Made by a program: the position numbers and the translations under genes. Of a stretch of 64,000 nt of DNA, positions 16,574 to 24,963 are shown one piece after another; the stretch's first letter is position 1, and each line of letters opens with the position of its first letter. The notes beneath the pieces are model-generated. The model ran no database searches and was not told the DNA's origin. It worked only from the letters and a program-made list of their open reading frames with translations. Source of the DNA: CAILZL01 sp050181835 (GTDB lineage Bacteria; Pseudomonadota; Gammaproteobacteria; Steroidobacterales; Steroidobacteraceae). Where the stretch lies: positions 1 through 64,000 of the forward strand of contig JBFXCU010000007.1 of assembly GCA_050181835.1 (NCBI GenBank), written 5' to 3'.

Positions 16574-17326
16574 ATGAGTAGTTGTATTAACACACACAAC
16601 GCCGGAGCTTTACTGCTGGCTAGTTTATGGTTGTCTGCTTGTACGACGCCTCCCGAACAAGATCCAACCTATCAGAAGCTTACCGAAGTGGATGGTAGGG
16701 TACTACGTATCGAGCGGGTGATTAATAACCAAAGCCTGCTCGAACTTTCGCAGAAGGATGACGCATTGCAGAATGAGCTGCGCAGCTTGCGTGGCCAATT
16801 GGAAGAACTGCAAAACAAGGTTGAGCAGTTGCGTACACAGCAACGCGATTTGTACGCTGATCTGGATAAGCGTATGCAAGCCTTGGAGAGCACTAATGCC
16901 AGTGCACCGATTGCCGCTGGCAATTATGCTACGCCGCAAGTCGCTGATACCGATGCCTATCAAACCGCTTTTAATTTACTGCGTGAGTTCAAGTACAGCG
17001 ATGCGGCATTCGCGTTTACGCAATTTATTGGTAATTATCCGCAAAGCAAGCTGCTTGATAATGCGCAGTACTGGCTGGGCGAATCTCATTACGGTTTGAA
17101 AGAGTTTGCTCAGGCGCAACGCGACTTCCAAGCTGTGCTAGAAGCGTATCCCAACTCAGCCAAGGTGCCTGATGCGTTATTGAAACTGGGATATACCCAG
17201 TATGAGTTAAAGAGCTACAAAGATGCACGCGCCACGTTGCAGCGCTTGACCGCTCAGTATGCCGATAGCAACTCAGCCAAACTCGCGCAACAGCGATTGG
17301 CGAAAATGACAGCGGAAGGCCGCTAA
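16574..17326 (+). CDS. cpoB: Cell-division coordinator CpoB (YbgF)
   Basis: A 250-residue envelope protein that couples Tol-Pal to PBP1B activity. After the leader there is a trimerising coiled coil (about 30-95, rich in E/L/Q: LRGQLEELQNKVEQLRTQQ) and then TPR repeats (YQTAFNLLREFKYSDAAFAFTQFI, AQYWLGESHYGLKEFAQAQRDF, ALLKLGYTQYELKSYKDARATL). ATG 16574 with GGGAG upstream is chosen over the GTG at 16556. Unusually, the leader ends LWLSAC, a good lipobox, with few basic residues in its n-region; the protein may be a lipoprotein here. Confidence 0.92.
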   Translation: MSSCINTHNAGALLLASLWLSACTTPPEQDPTYQKLTEVDGRVLRIERVINNQSLLELSQKDDALQNELRSLRGQLEELQNKVEQLRTQQRDLYADLDKRMQALESTNASAPIAAGNYATPQVADTDAYQTAFNLLREFKYSDAAFAFTQFIGNYPQSKLLDNAQYWLGESHYGLKEFAQAQRDFQAVLEAYPNSAKVPDALLKLGYTQYELKSYKDARATLQRLTAQYADSNSAKLAQQRLAKMTAEGR

Positions 17327-17338
17327 ACGCTTAAGTTC

Positions 17339-18019
17339 ATGTCTGTACTAGCAACCACTGGCGGCCATATTGCTGCCAGCGATCGTGTCAAACTCACCGA
17401 GATATTCTTATCAATACAAGGTGAGGCGGATGCAGTTGGCTGGCCCACGGTATTCGTACGCCTGACTGGTTGTCCACTGCGCTGCAGTTATTGCGATACC
17501 GAATATGCGTTCTATGGTGGTCAATGGCACGCTATCAGCGATGTGTTGAGCCAAGTTGCTGCGCATGGCGTGCAGCATGTCTGTGTCACTGGTGGTGAGC
17601 CGCTGGCGCAGAAGGGTTGTGTCCCTTTGTTAACGGCATTATGCGATGCGGGCTATCAGGTTTCGCTGGAGACTAGCGGCGCAATGGATATCGCTGTAGC
17701 TGACCCGCGAGTTAGTCGTGTGGTTGATCTGAAGACACCAGGTAGTGGTGAACAAGCGCGTAATCGTTATGAAAACGTTGAATTACTTACCTTACGTGAT
17801 CAAGTCAAATTTGTGCTGTGTGATCGCGCTGATTATGACTGGGCTTGTACGCAACTGAGTCAGTACAAATTAAACGAGCGTTGCATGGTGCTATTTAGTA
17901 GTAGCTTTGCGCAGTTGCCGCCAACACAGTTGGCAGAATGGATACTGCAAGACCGCCTGCCGGTGCGTATGCAAGTGCAGTTACATAAAATTCTGTGGGG
18001 CGAGACGCCCGGTAAGTAA
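17339..18019 (+). CDS. queE: 7-carboxy-7-deazaguanine synthase QueE
   Basis: A 226-residue radical-SAM enzyme that contracts 6-carboxytetrahydropterin to 7-carboxy-7-deazaguanine in queuosine synthesis. The iron-sulfur cysteines are in LTGCPLRCSYCDTEYAF, the first substrate segment is SIQGEADAVGWPTVFVRLTGC and the SAM-binding GGEP is in VCVTGGEPLAQ. The C-terminus RMQVQLHKILWG fits the family. It lies 12 bases after cpoB and 12 before queC; queD and queF are not in the window. Confidence 0.95.
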   Translation: MSVLATTGGHIAASDRVKLTEIFLSIQGEADAVGWPTVFVRLTGCPLRCSYCDTEYAFYGGQWHAISDVLSQVAAHGVQHVCVTGGEPLAQKGCVPLLTALCDAGYQVSLETSGAMDIAVADPRVSRVVDLKTPGSGEQARNRYENVELLTLRDQVKFVLCDRADYDWACTQLSQYKLNERCMVLFSSSFAQLPPTQLAEWILQDRLPVRMQVQLHKILWGETPGK

Positions 18020-18031
18020 GGCACCTGATGT

Positions 18032-18727
18032 ATGAGTAATAAACCTGCAGTGGTGCTGCTTTCCGGCGGCTTGGATTCGGCCACTACCTTGGCAATTGCG
18101 CAGTCGCAGGGTTTTGTCTGCCATGCGGTGAGTTTTGATTACGGCCAACGTCATCGCGCCGAATTACTGGCTTCAGTACGTGTTGCCAAGGCGTTGGGTG
18201 TGTCAGAGCATCGCACCATGCGCATTGATTTTGCGGGCATCGGTGGCTCAGCCCTGACTGACATCAATATTGCTGTGCCGGAGAATGTCGGTAATACCCT
18301 GCCACTCGGTATTCCTGTCACCTATGTGCCGGCACGTAACACCATATTTCTATCGCTGGCATTGGGCTGGGCAGAGGTATTGCACTCTGCGGATATTTTT
18401 ATCGGTGTGAATGCGGTGGACTATTCTGGCTATCCCGACTGTCGGCCCGAATTCATTCGTGCCTTTGAGCAGTTGGCCAATCTAGCAACCAAGGCAGGCG
18501 TGGAGGGCACCAGTAAATTTACTGTGCACGCGCCGCTGCTTGCCTTGAGCAAGGCGCAGATCATTCAACGTGGTCTTGATTTGGGCGTGAACTATGCTGA
18601 AACAGTTTCTTGTTATCAAGCTGACAACGAAGGACGCGCCTGTGGCCGTTGTGACTCATGCCACCTACGTCGTGAGGGCTTCGTCACACTGGGCATTAAT
18701 GATCCTACACGCTATCAATTGAGTTGA
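18032..18727 (+). CDS. queC: 7-cyano-7-deazaguanine synthase QueC
   Basis: A 231-residue ATP-dependent ligase turning 7-carboxy-7-deazaguanine into preQ0. The PP-loop is VLLSGGLDSATTLA; the zinc site is formed by cysteines in SCYQADNEGRACGRCDSC; VPARNTIFLSLA and GVNAVDYSGYPDCRPEF are typical. It is the last gene of the block that starts at ruvC. Confidence 0.96.
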   Translation: MSNKPAVVLLSGGLDSATTLAIAQSQGFVCHAVSFDYGQRHRAELLASVRVAKALGVSEHRTMRIDFAGIGGSALTDINIAVPENVGNTLPLGIPVTYVPARNTIFLSLALGWAEVLHSADIFIGVNAVDYSGYPDCRPEFIRAFEQLANLATKAGVEGTSKFTVHAPLLALSKAQIIQRGLDLGVNYAETVSCYQADNEGRACGRCDSCHLRREGFVTLGINDPTRYQLS

Positions 18728-18767
18728 AAAAGACCGTATAAACAGTGAATTTGCGAATGTGATCAGG

Positions 18768-18773
18768 TATTAT
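18768..18773 (+). promoter_or_regulatory. Probable -10 element of the tRNA-Lys promoter
   Basis: TATTAT is followed by a GCGCGCCC discriminator, the GC-rich start region usual for stable-RNA promoters under stringent control. It lies about 42 bases before the mature tRNA. No good -35 hexamer is seen 17 bases upstream. Confidence 0.4.
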
Positions 18774-18815
18774 GCGCGCCCTTCCATAGGGGACAGTTCT
18801 GTTTCCAGCACGTGT

Positions 18816-18891
18816 GGGTTGGTAGCTCAGTTGGTAGAGCACTGGACTTTTAATCCATTGGTCGAGGGTTCGAATCCCTCCCAACCCACCA
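18816..18891 (+). tRNA. tRNA-Lys (UUU)
   Basis: A 76-base gene with an encoded CCA end. The acceptor stem GGGTTGG/CCAACCC pairs fully; the D arm is GCTC..GAGC, the anticodon loop CTTTTAA gives TTT at 18849-18851, and the T arm is GAGGG-TTCGAAT-CCCTC. The top pair of the anticodon stem (C27 against U43) is mismatched. The 3' end served as the attachment site for the integrase remnant just downstream. Confidence 0.97.
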
Positions 18892-19003
18892 CTTAACTGT
18901 TCAAGGATGTCTACTGGCGTTCACGAAACGGCGCAAAGCACTAAAAATCCAACGTATTGAGTCCAGTAGCGTTCTGGGGCACCTATTGCCATCTATCGCG
19001 TCG

Positions 19004-19053
19004 TGACGGTAACTTTGACGGTAACACCTTGGTGTTACTAACTGAGTTACCGT
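19004..19053 (+). repeat. Short direct and inverted repeats before the integrase remnant
   Basis: TGACGGTAAC occurs at 19004-19013 and again at 19016-19025 (12-base period), and the inverse GTTACCGT at 19046-19053. Within them GTAACACC (19021-19028) and GGTGTTAC (19031-19038) form a perfect inverted repeat. Position between the tRNA and the integrase start suggests integrase arm-type or excisionase sites. Confidence 0.55.
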
Positions 19054-19057
19054 AAAA

Positions 19058-19285
19058 ATGCTAACAGACGCTGTGATCAAAGCAGCCAAGCCACGCACGA
19101 CAGCCTACAAGCTTGCCGATGAGAAAGGCCTATACATGTTGGTGCGTCCGAATGGCGCTCGCTGGTGACGGTTTGACTACGTTCGGCCCGATGGTGCTGG
19201 TCGAAATACATTAAGTCTTGGGGTTTACGGTGCAAATGATGGTGTGTCACTCAAGGTTGCACGTGAACGTCGCAACACCATTTAA
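19058..19285 (+). pseudogene. P4-type tyrosine integrase, N-terminal remnant
   Basis: A 76-codon frame begins MLTDAVIKAAKPRTTAYKLA and continues DEKGLYMLVRPNGARW, the DUF4102 N-terminal domain of P4-like island integrases. TGA at 19166-19168 stands where the second Trp of the usual WW-R-F-Y motif should be; the frame then resumes RFDYVRPDGAGRNTLSLGVY and VSLKVARERRNTI before TAA at 19283. The core-binding and catalytic tyrosine domains are missing. It starts 166 bases from the tRNA-Lys 3' end in the same orientation, the normal place for an island integrase at attL. The island itself is gone. Confidence 0.85.
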
Positions 19286-19444
19286 TTCAATAAAAACAGT
19301 GTGCCGTAGAAATTAGCTGAAAGCCTTCTTTCCTATATCACGCTGGCGTCACACTTTTTCGCAATTGCCAGGAAAAACTTAGAGGTTGATCAGGCACGTC
19401 GTCAAGTAGTGCGATGATGTCGAAATTCAATATGATCTTAGCTA

Positions 19445-19468
19445 GTGCGGATCAATATCAATCCGCAC
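19445..19468 (-). terminator. Hairpin downstream of the dienelactone hydrolase gene
   Basis: GTGCGGAT (19445-19452) and ATCCGCAC (19461-19468) form a perfect 8-bp stem with an 8-base loop, 22 bases past the stop of the minus-strand gene. No T-run follows, so termination is only probable. Confidence 0.4.
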
Positions 19469-19490
19469 AGAATTCATCTGTTTTGAATTT

Positions 19491-20369
19491 TTACGCTAAT
19501 CCGGCTTTGAACAACGCCAGCATACGGCTCCACGCTTTCTCAGCTTGGATTTCGTTGTAGGCAGCAGAATCAGGTGGGCACCAGCCATGTTTGGTACCAG
19601 CATAGACTTCTATTTCTGCCGGTACTTTCGATTCGGCAAATACCGCGTGTAGCACATCCTTGGCTTCGGGTTGTTTCATATCGTCGTCTTCGGCAATCGC
19701 AAATAGGCAGTGTGCCTTGATCTTTGCTACTAACAGATGCGGGCTTTCTGGTTTGTCAGTGACCAAGCCACCGCCGTGGAAGGAGGCTGCGGCACCAATG
19801 CGCTCAGGAAACGCGGCGGCGGTACGCATGGTAATAGATCCACCCATGCAGTAACCGGTGGTACCCATCTTAATAGACTTATTTACGGCCGGTTGACTGT
19901 CGAGGAAGGCGATGAAGGCTTTAGCATCGGCCACTTGTACTTCTGGAGTAAGCGTGCCTGCAGCAGCAAATAGTAATTTTCGACCCTCTGGATCTTGCAT
20001 CTTGGTACCTGTTGGAAATACCGGTACTTTGCTTATCCTGTAAAAGGGATTGGGTACCAACACTGCATAACCTGATTCGGCAAGACGATTGGCCATTTGT
20101 TTGAAAGCAGGACGCAGGCCAAATATGTCAGTCCAAATGAGTACTGCAGCATGCGTGCCTTTGGTGGGATGAACAAAGTACGCATCCGCTACACCATCCG
20201 GTGTTTTGATTTCCAGATCAGCTTCAGTTACCTCAGCTGCACTGGCAGCGCGCGGTAAAATTTCAGCTATTCCTGCACCCAGCGATAGCGCACCAAAACG
20301 ACGGCGTGTTACGTCGCTATTTTTGCGTAGTTCATCCATCATGTCGTCAAGGTTGTTGTCGTCGCACAT
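19491..20369 (-). CDS. Dienelactone hydrolase family protein, Tat-exported
   Basis: A 292-residue alpha/beta hydrolase. The catalytic triad is visible: Cys174 in GYCMGG, an Asp in IAEDDDMKQ (about 228) and His261 in GTKHGW. The N-terminus has a cytoplasmic-looking acidic lead of about 20 residues, then TRRRFGALSLGAGIAEILPRAASA, a twin-arginine signal; export of a folded enzyme to the periplasm is inferred. The start ATG 20369 has AGAGGTG 5 bases upstream. Substrate cannot be told: the family acts on dienelactone and many related esters. Confidence 0.88.
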   Translation of the reverse strand: MCDDNNLDDMMDELRKNSDVTRRRFGALSLGAGIAEILPRAASAAEVTEADLEIKTPDGVADAYFVHPTKGTHAAVLIWTDIFGLRPAFKQMANRLAESGYAVLVPNPFYRISKVPVFPTGTKMQDPEGRKLLFAAAGTLTPEVQVADAKAFIAFLDSQPAVNKSIKMGTTGYCMGGSITMRTAAAFPERIGAAASFHGGGLVTDKPESPHLLVAKIKAHCLFAIAEDDDMKQPEAKDVLHAVFAESKVPAEIEVYAGTKHGWCPPDSAAYNEIQAEKAWSRMLALFKAGLA

Positions 20370-20518
20370 GGTTCACCTCTTGTTTACAGTCACCAGACTG
20401 CGCGTCGGTATTTTCTGATGCTAACCCAGTTTGTATGGTAGTGCAGTAAATAGGTGTTTCTTCAGACTTGTTACTGAAACCTAATGGGATTTAAAAGAGT
20501 CACTGAATTAGTCACAAA

Positions 20519-21082
20519 TCAGCCTTGTGAATTCAATTGCTGCCATCCCGTCAGGCCTAAATTCCGCAGGGTAACCATATTGTTGTCAATGATGTGATCG
20601 ACATCGGGGTAATTTTCCAGCGCACGCGTGACACTGGCTTCGCGTAATAGATGTAGCATCGGATACGGTGAGCGATTGCTGAAGTTTTCGATGTCCTGTG
20701 GTTTACTGCCAGCAAATTGGTAGTCAGGATGAAAGCTGGCGATCTGCAATTCGCCTTCCAGATTCAGTGCAACAATGGCAGCGTCGCAGTCATCCAAGAA
20801 GTCGTTGTACAAATGAAAGTCGTTCAGCACTTGCGGGTGAATAATCAGCGTAGTTTCGTAACGCGATGTATCCGTTTGCTGGAGTGTCGTTAGTTCTTCG
20901 GTGAGTTCGTCAAGCAACCCCGCAGTAGTTTGCTGTTGACTGACAACGTAACGAATCCGGTTGTTCAAATGTGCGCTGGCTGCAAACGGACACAGATTGA
21001 GCCCGATGACGATTTTTTCCAACCAAGCCTTGGTCTTGGCAATGGCTTGCTCTTCATTGATGCTATCAGGTGGCGAAATCAC
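20519..21082 (-). CDS. DUF1415 family protein
   Basis: A 187-residue cytoplasmic protein of unknown function. The conserved N-terminal helix TKAWLEKIVIGLNLCPFA and the IASFHPDYQFAG and NRSPYPMLHLLRE segments identify DUF1415, which is common in beta- and gammaproteobacteria. The start is GTG at 21082, which overlaps the TGA of the small basic gene upstream (GTGA), so the two are probably translated together. Confidence 0.85.
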   Translation of the reverse strand: MISPPDSINEEQAIAKTKAWLEKIVIGLNLCPFAASAHLNNRIRYVVSQQQTTAGLLDELTEELTTLQQTDTSRYETTLIIHPQVLNDFHLYNDFLDDCDAAIVALNLEGELQIASFHPDYQFAGSKPQDIENFSNRSPYPMLHLLREASVTRALENYPDVDHIIDNNMVTLRNLGLTGWQQLNSQG

Positions 21083-21213
21083 TGCGGCGGTGGCTGCGGA
21101 TCGGATGGGTCGCCCTTGCGAGCCGCTTTTTCCTGTTGTTTTTGCTCATTCTTTTTCTTCTGTGCCATCTCGCGCTGTTTCTTTTCTTGCTTGAAATTAG
21201 GTGTCTTGGCCAA
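21079..21213 (-). CDS. Small conserved basic protein (44 aa), TTG start
   Basis: A strong GGAGAG sits 5 bases before a TTG at 21213. The product begins MAKTPNFKQEKKQREMAQKK, is extremely Lys/Gln/Glu-rich, and ends with a Pro-rich tail (DPSDPQPPPQ). Small proteins of this MAKTPNFKQEKK type recur in proteobacteria, often unannotated; function is unknown. Its stop overlaps the DUF1415 start by 4 bases, which supports both as genes. Confidence 0.7.
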   Translation of the reverse strand: MAKTPNFKQEKKQREMAQKKKNEQKQQEKAARKGDPSDPQPPPQ

Positions 21214-21685
21214 TTGGACTCTCCAGATGAGGCTTGTTTATAACGCGTGGGGCTGCCAGCGCCGATTTCCCAGTGCAGTGCAGTGTAATGTAATGGGCCA
21301 AGTCCGTGTAAGTATGAGTCTATTGAGTTGGCTGACAGGTGTTATCGGGTTGGTCGAATAGCAAAAGTCAGATGGGGCGGGGCTGGAATCAACGTTTGAG
21401 GGTAAAATACGGGCCGCGTGAGCTTTTTTCATAATAAATTTGTCAAGTTGGCAAACTTAGGGTGGCGATTGCGTTGTAACCATGTATATTGCACGCGGCT
21501 CGTATGCCGCCCTTTTGTTGTCCTTGTTTGTCTGCGCACTCCGCGAAACTCAAATTAAGGCCTGCTGTCAGGTGGTTGTCGACCAAGGAGACAGCGTGTG
21601 CTTGCACACCTATCGTTATTTTTACCCTCTCCCGTTCATTCAAACAGATCGGTGAAGGTTTTTATTTGTGGAAGGTTTTTTCTCA
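21214..21685 (+). promoter_or_regulatory. Intergenic region and probable long leader of the RRM gene
   Basis: 472 bases without a convincing gene lie between the 44-residue gene and the RNA-binding protein. Long structured leaders are usual for cold-inducible RRM proteins in bacteria, so a leader of 150-200 bases is inferred. I cannot fix the promoter. GGAAGG at about 21671 is the ribosome site. Confidence 0.35.
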
Positions 21686-22024
21686 ATGAGCAAGATTTAT
21701 GTGGGCAATCTGCCCTTTACGGCCGATGAAGCGGCAGTTCGTGCGTTGTTTTCACAGCATGGCCAAGTTGACTCTGTCAGCCTGATTAATGACCGTGAAA
21801 CTGGTCGTCCGCGCGGTTTCGGCTTCGTCGAAATGCCAAGTGCGGATGCAGCCCGCGCCATCCAGAGTCTGAATGGTCAGGACATGGGCGGTCGTCCGTT
21901 GAAGGTTAACGAAGCTCAAGACAAGCCTCGTAGCGGCGGTGGCGGCGGCTATGGTGGCGGCGGCGGCCGCAGTGGTGGTGGCTACGGCGGTGGCGGTGGC
22001 GGTGGCGGTGGCGGTCGTTGGTAA
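21686..22024 (+). CDS. Glycine-rich RNA-binding protein (RRM)
   Basis: A 112-residue protein with one RRM at residues 1-80: RNP2 is IYVGNLPF, RNP1 is RGFGFVEM. The C-terminal 25-30 residues are almost all Gly with Arg/Ser/Tyr, a disordered RGG-like tail. Such proteins bind single-stranded RNA and are often cold-induced chaperones. ATG 21686 is chosen over an upstream in-frame GTG (21668) because the family starts M-S-K-I-Y-V-G-N-L. A terminator follows at 22166. Confidence 0.92.
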   Translation: MSKIYVGNLPFTADEAAVRALFSQHGQVDSVSLINDRETGRPRGFGFVEMPSADAARAIQSLNGQDMGGRPLKVNEAQDKPRSGGGGGYGGGGGRSGGGYGGGGGGGGGGRW

Positions 22025-22165
22025 TAGACTGAATCGGAAGCGATCTTTAAATCCTTTTCTAAGGGTCGCCTCTGAGATTATGGTGCTGCTAGCGATAGCG
22101 CGAAATGGTTTTTTGTTTCGCGAAATTGCTTGTGCCGGCTCCATAAAGTCTTGTTATTGAAGTAG

Positions 22166-22202
22166 CATTCTCGGCCGATTCAGTTTATGCCGAGAGTGTT
22201 TT
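22166..22202 (+). terminator. Rho-independent terminator after the RRM gene
   Basis: CATTCTCGGC (22166-22175) pairs with GCCGAGAGTG (22189-22198) with one G-T pair, and is followed by TTTT. It lies about 140 bases past the stop codon. Confidence 0.7.
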
Positions 22203-22386
22203 CTATTGCGTCGTGTTTTAACAAGGCGTCAGGACTTGTCACCAAGGCACAGATTCTAGCTCTCGGCGTGGGAGCCGGTGCTTTTGCCTGCCTTTCAATT
22301 GATTATTCGCCGGTTACGACTTACTCGCCCGTAATATAGTTCATTCCTGTTCTTGACGGCCGCGCCCTTTCATGGCGGAGGTGCCG

Positions 22387-23493
22387 ATGTCACTTAAGCG
22401 TACACAGTTAAAGCAAGGCACGGTAGTCGTGCTGGAGCATGTATCAAATCGTTTGCAAGGTAACTTGCTGGGTGACCCGCATGTGCGCCAGTTGGCGGTG
22501 TGGTTGCCGCCGCAGTATGACCAAGCAGCTGGTGCCGGACGTGGTAAACGCTTCCCCATGCTGATGGACATGGTTGGTTTCACCGGCACGGGACTGTCGC
22601 ACGTTGCCTGGAAAAGCTTTGGCGAGAATTTGCCTGAGCGTGCTGCGCGTCTGATCCATGAACGTAAGATGGCCCCGGCAATAATCGTATTTCCAGATTG
22701 TTTTACTGCTCTGGGTGGCAATCAGTACATTAATTCATCGGCACTGGGGCCTTACGCCGACTATCTGATCAAAGAGATTATTCCATTCGTGGATCGTGAA
22801 TTTCGCACCCATGCAGCACGTGAGTATCGCGGCTGTTTTGGCAAATCATCGGGTGGCTATGGTGCCATGATTCATGGCATGAAGTACGCCTCTACTTGGG
22901 GTGCAGTTGCTAACCATTCGGGGGACGCGTATTTCGACTACGTTTACTGGCATGACTGGCCCAATACCTTGAACGAGTTGGCCAAACATCGGCTCAAGCC
23001 ATTGCGAGCCGGTTCCGTCGATTTACGTAAATTAGAACAAGGTGCAGCACGTGGTTTGGATGATGGGCGAGTACAACGCTTTCTACAGCAGTTATGGGCC
23101 AAGACGAAACCGTCCGGCGCCGAAGTGCATGCATTGATGAATCTATGTATGGCGGCGAGCTACGACCCAGATCCAAAAGCACCCAATGGTTTTCGGCTGC
23201 CGTTCAATCTTGATACAGGAGAGGTCATTCCTGCACGCTGGAAGGCTTGGCAGCAGCATGATCCAATCAATCTGATTACTCAGTACCGCAAAAACTTGCG
23301 TTCACTGCGTGGCATTTACATCGACTGTGGTTGGCGCGATCAATACCATATTCACTATGGTAGCCGAATTTTGTCCAAACGCTTGCAGCTCGCTGGCATC
23401 CAGCACCGTTATGAGGAATTTGACGATACGCATTCGGACATTGATTACCGTATGGATCAGTCCTTACCTTTTTTAAGTCGCGCACTGCGTTAG
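22387..23493 (+). CDS. Esterase family protein (alpha/beta hydrolase, PF00756-like)
   Basis: A 368-residue enzyme of the esterase D/antigen-85-like group. The nucleophile elbow is GKSSGGYGA (second Ser), preceded by the family stretch AIIVFPDCFTALGGNQY and EIIPFVDREFRT. A likely acid is in YIDCGWRDQY and the base in FDDTHSDIDY. No signal peptide, so cytoplasmic. GGAGG at 22377-22381, five bases before ATG 22387, decides the start over ATG 22372. Substrate unknown. Confidence 0.85.
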   Translation: MSLKRTQLKQGTVVVLEHVSNRLQGNLLGDPHVRQLAVWLPPQYDQAAGAGRGKRFPMLMDMVGFTGTGLSHVAWKSFGENLPERAARLIHERKMAPAIIVFPDCFTALGGNQYINSSALGPYADYLIKEIIPFVDREFRTHAAREYRGCFGKSSGGYGAMIHGMKYASTWGAVANHSGDAYFDYVYWHDWPNTLNELAKHRLKPLRAGSVDLRKLEQGAARGLDDGRVQRFLQQLWAKTKPSGAEVHALMNLCMAASYDPDPKAPNGFRLPFNLDTGEVIPARWKAWQQHDPINLITQYRKNLRSLRGIYIDCGWRDQYHIHYGSRILSKRLQLAGIQHRYEEFDDTHSDIDYRMDQSLPFLSRALR

Positions 23494-23556
23494 CTAAAGC
23501 ATAGTTTTCGTAAAAACGAGTACACTGGTCAACGTCAAAACCACCAATGATTTCTG

Positions 23557-24963
23557 ATGAATCGGCAGTCGAACTCTGACCATCGCATCGAGCATGACAG
23601 CATGGGTGATCTGGCCGTCGCTGTAGATGCACTGTGGGGCGCACAGACGCAACGTGCAATAAATAACTTCCAGATCAGCAATCTTCACTTGCCAACGGCA
23701 TTTATTCGATCAATTGCGTTGATCAAATGGGCGGCAGCCAGAGCCAATACTGAATTGACGGGTCTCGATGCCGAGATGGGCCGCGCGATCGAATGCGCGG
23801 CATTGGCCATCATCGATGGCGAGCATGGCGAGCAATTCCCGCTAGATGTATTTCAGACTGGTTCTGGTACCAGTACCAACATGAATGTCAACGAAGTGAT
23901 TGCAAGTCTGGCTTCCCAGCATGCCGGGCAGCCCGTTCACGCTAATGATCATGTCAACCGCAGCCAGAGCTCCAATGATGTCATTCCTAGCGCGATACAT
24001 CTCAGCGCCGCCTTGCAAGTTATGCAGAAACTGTTGCCTGCGCTGCAGCACCTGGTCGATGGCATCGCCAGAAAGCGAATAGAAATTGGAGCGCAGGTCA
24101 AAACCGGACGAACGCATCTTATGGATGCAATGCCAATCACGCTGTCACAGGAATTAAGTGGTTGGCAGGGGCAGATCGAACAGAGTATTGCGCGCTTACA
24201 AGGTTGTTTGCCGAGATTGCAACAGCTGGCTATTGGCGGTACGGCGGTAGGTACTGGTATTAACGCTCATCCACAATTTGCAGCGCGTGTATGTGAGCTG
24301 TTATCACAGCGTACTGGCATGAGCTTTGCGCCACACCCAAATTTATTTACCGCGCTATCCGCGCAGGATACGGCGGTCGAACTTTCCGGTCAGTTGCGTA
24401 CTGTGGCGGTAAACCTGACTAAAATATCGAATGATTTACGCTGGATGAACAGTGGTCCGCTCGCTGGTCTGGGGGAGATTGCGCTGCCAGCATTACAGCC
24501 GGGTAGCAGCATCATGCCGGGCAAGGTGAATCCGGTTATTCCTGAAGCGGTTGCCATGGTTGCAGCGCAGGTGGTGGGTAATGATCTGACCATTGCAGTG
24601 GCAGGTCAGTCTGGCAATTTTCAGCTTAATGTCATGTTGCCACTGATTGCTTACAACCTGCTGCAAAGTATTGAGCTGCTCAGTACTGCATCCTTAGCTC
24701 TGGCTGATCAAGCGATTCAAGGCTTTACTGTCAATGCCGAACACATTGCTGCGACTCTGGCGCGTAATCCGATTCTGATTACGGCATTGAACGAGCTTAT
24801 AGGTTACGAGCAAGCGGCAGCCATTGCCAAACAAGCCTATGCCGAGCGACGACCAATTATCGACGTAGCGGTGGAATGCACCCAATTAAGTCGTGAACAG
24901 TTACAACGATTGCTCGATCCGCAGCGTCTGACTGAAGGTGGCAACAACATAGGTGGTACGTGA
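23557..24963 (+). CDS. fumC: Class II fumarate hydratase
   Basis: A 468-residue oxygen-stable fumarase interconverting fumarate and malate. Signature segments are QTGSGTSTNMNVNEV, KTGRTHLMDAMP (catalytic His) and GSSIMPGKVNPVIPE. Class II aspartase/argininosuccinate lyase relatives share the last motif, but FQTGSGTSTNMNVNEV and the length point to fumarase. Its TGA overlaps the GTG of the Nudix gene. Confidence 0.95.
   Translation: MNRQSNSDHRIEHDSMGDLAVAVDALWGAQTQRAINNFQISNLHLPTAFIRSIALIKWAAARANTELTGLDAEMGRAIECAALAIIDGEHGEQFPLDVFQTGSGTSTNMNVNEVIASLASQHAGQPVHANDHVNRSQSSNDVIPSAIHLSAALQVMQKLLPALQHLVDGIARKRIEIGAQVKTGRTHLMDAMPITLSQELSGWQGQIEQSIARLQGCLPRLQQLAIGGTAVGTGINAHPQFAARVCELLSQRTGMSFAPHPNLFTALSAQDTAVELSGQLRTVAVNLTKISNDLRWMNSGPLAGLGEIALPALQPGSSIMPGKVNPVIPEAVAMVAAQVVGNDLTIAVAGQSGNFQLNVMLPLIAYNLLQSIELLSTASLALADQAIQGFTVNAEHIAATLARNPILITALNELIGYEQAAAIAKQAYAERRPIIDVAVECTQLSREQLQRLLDPQRLTEGGNNIGGT

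Noticed and set aside
21752..22144. 130-codon frame opposite the Gly-rich RRM gene
   Set aside because: Created by the complementary repeats of the glycine codons (Thr/Ala runs).
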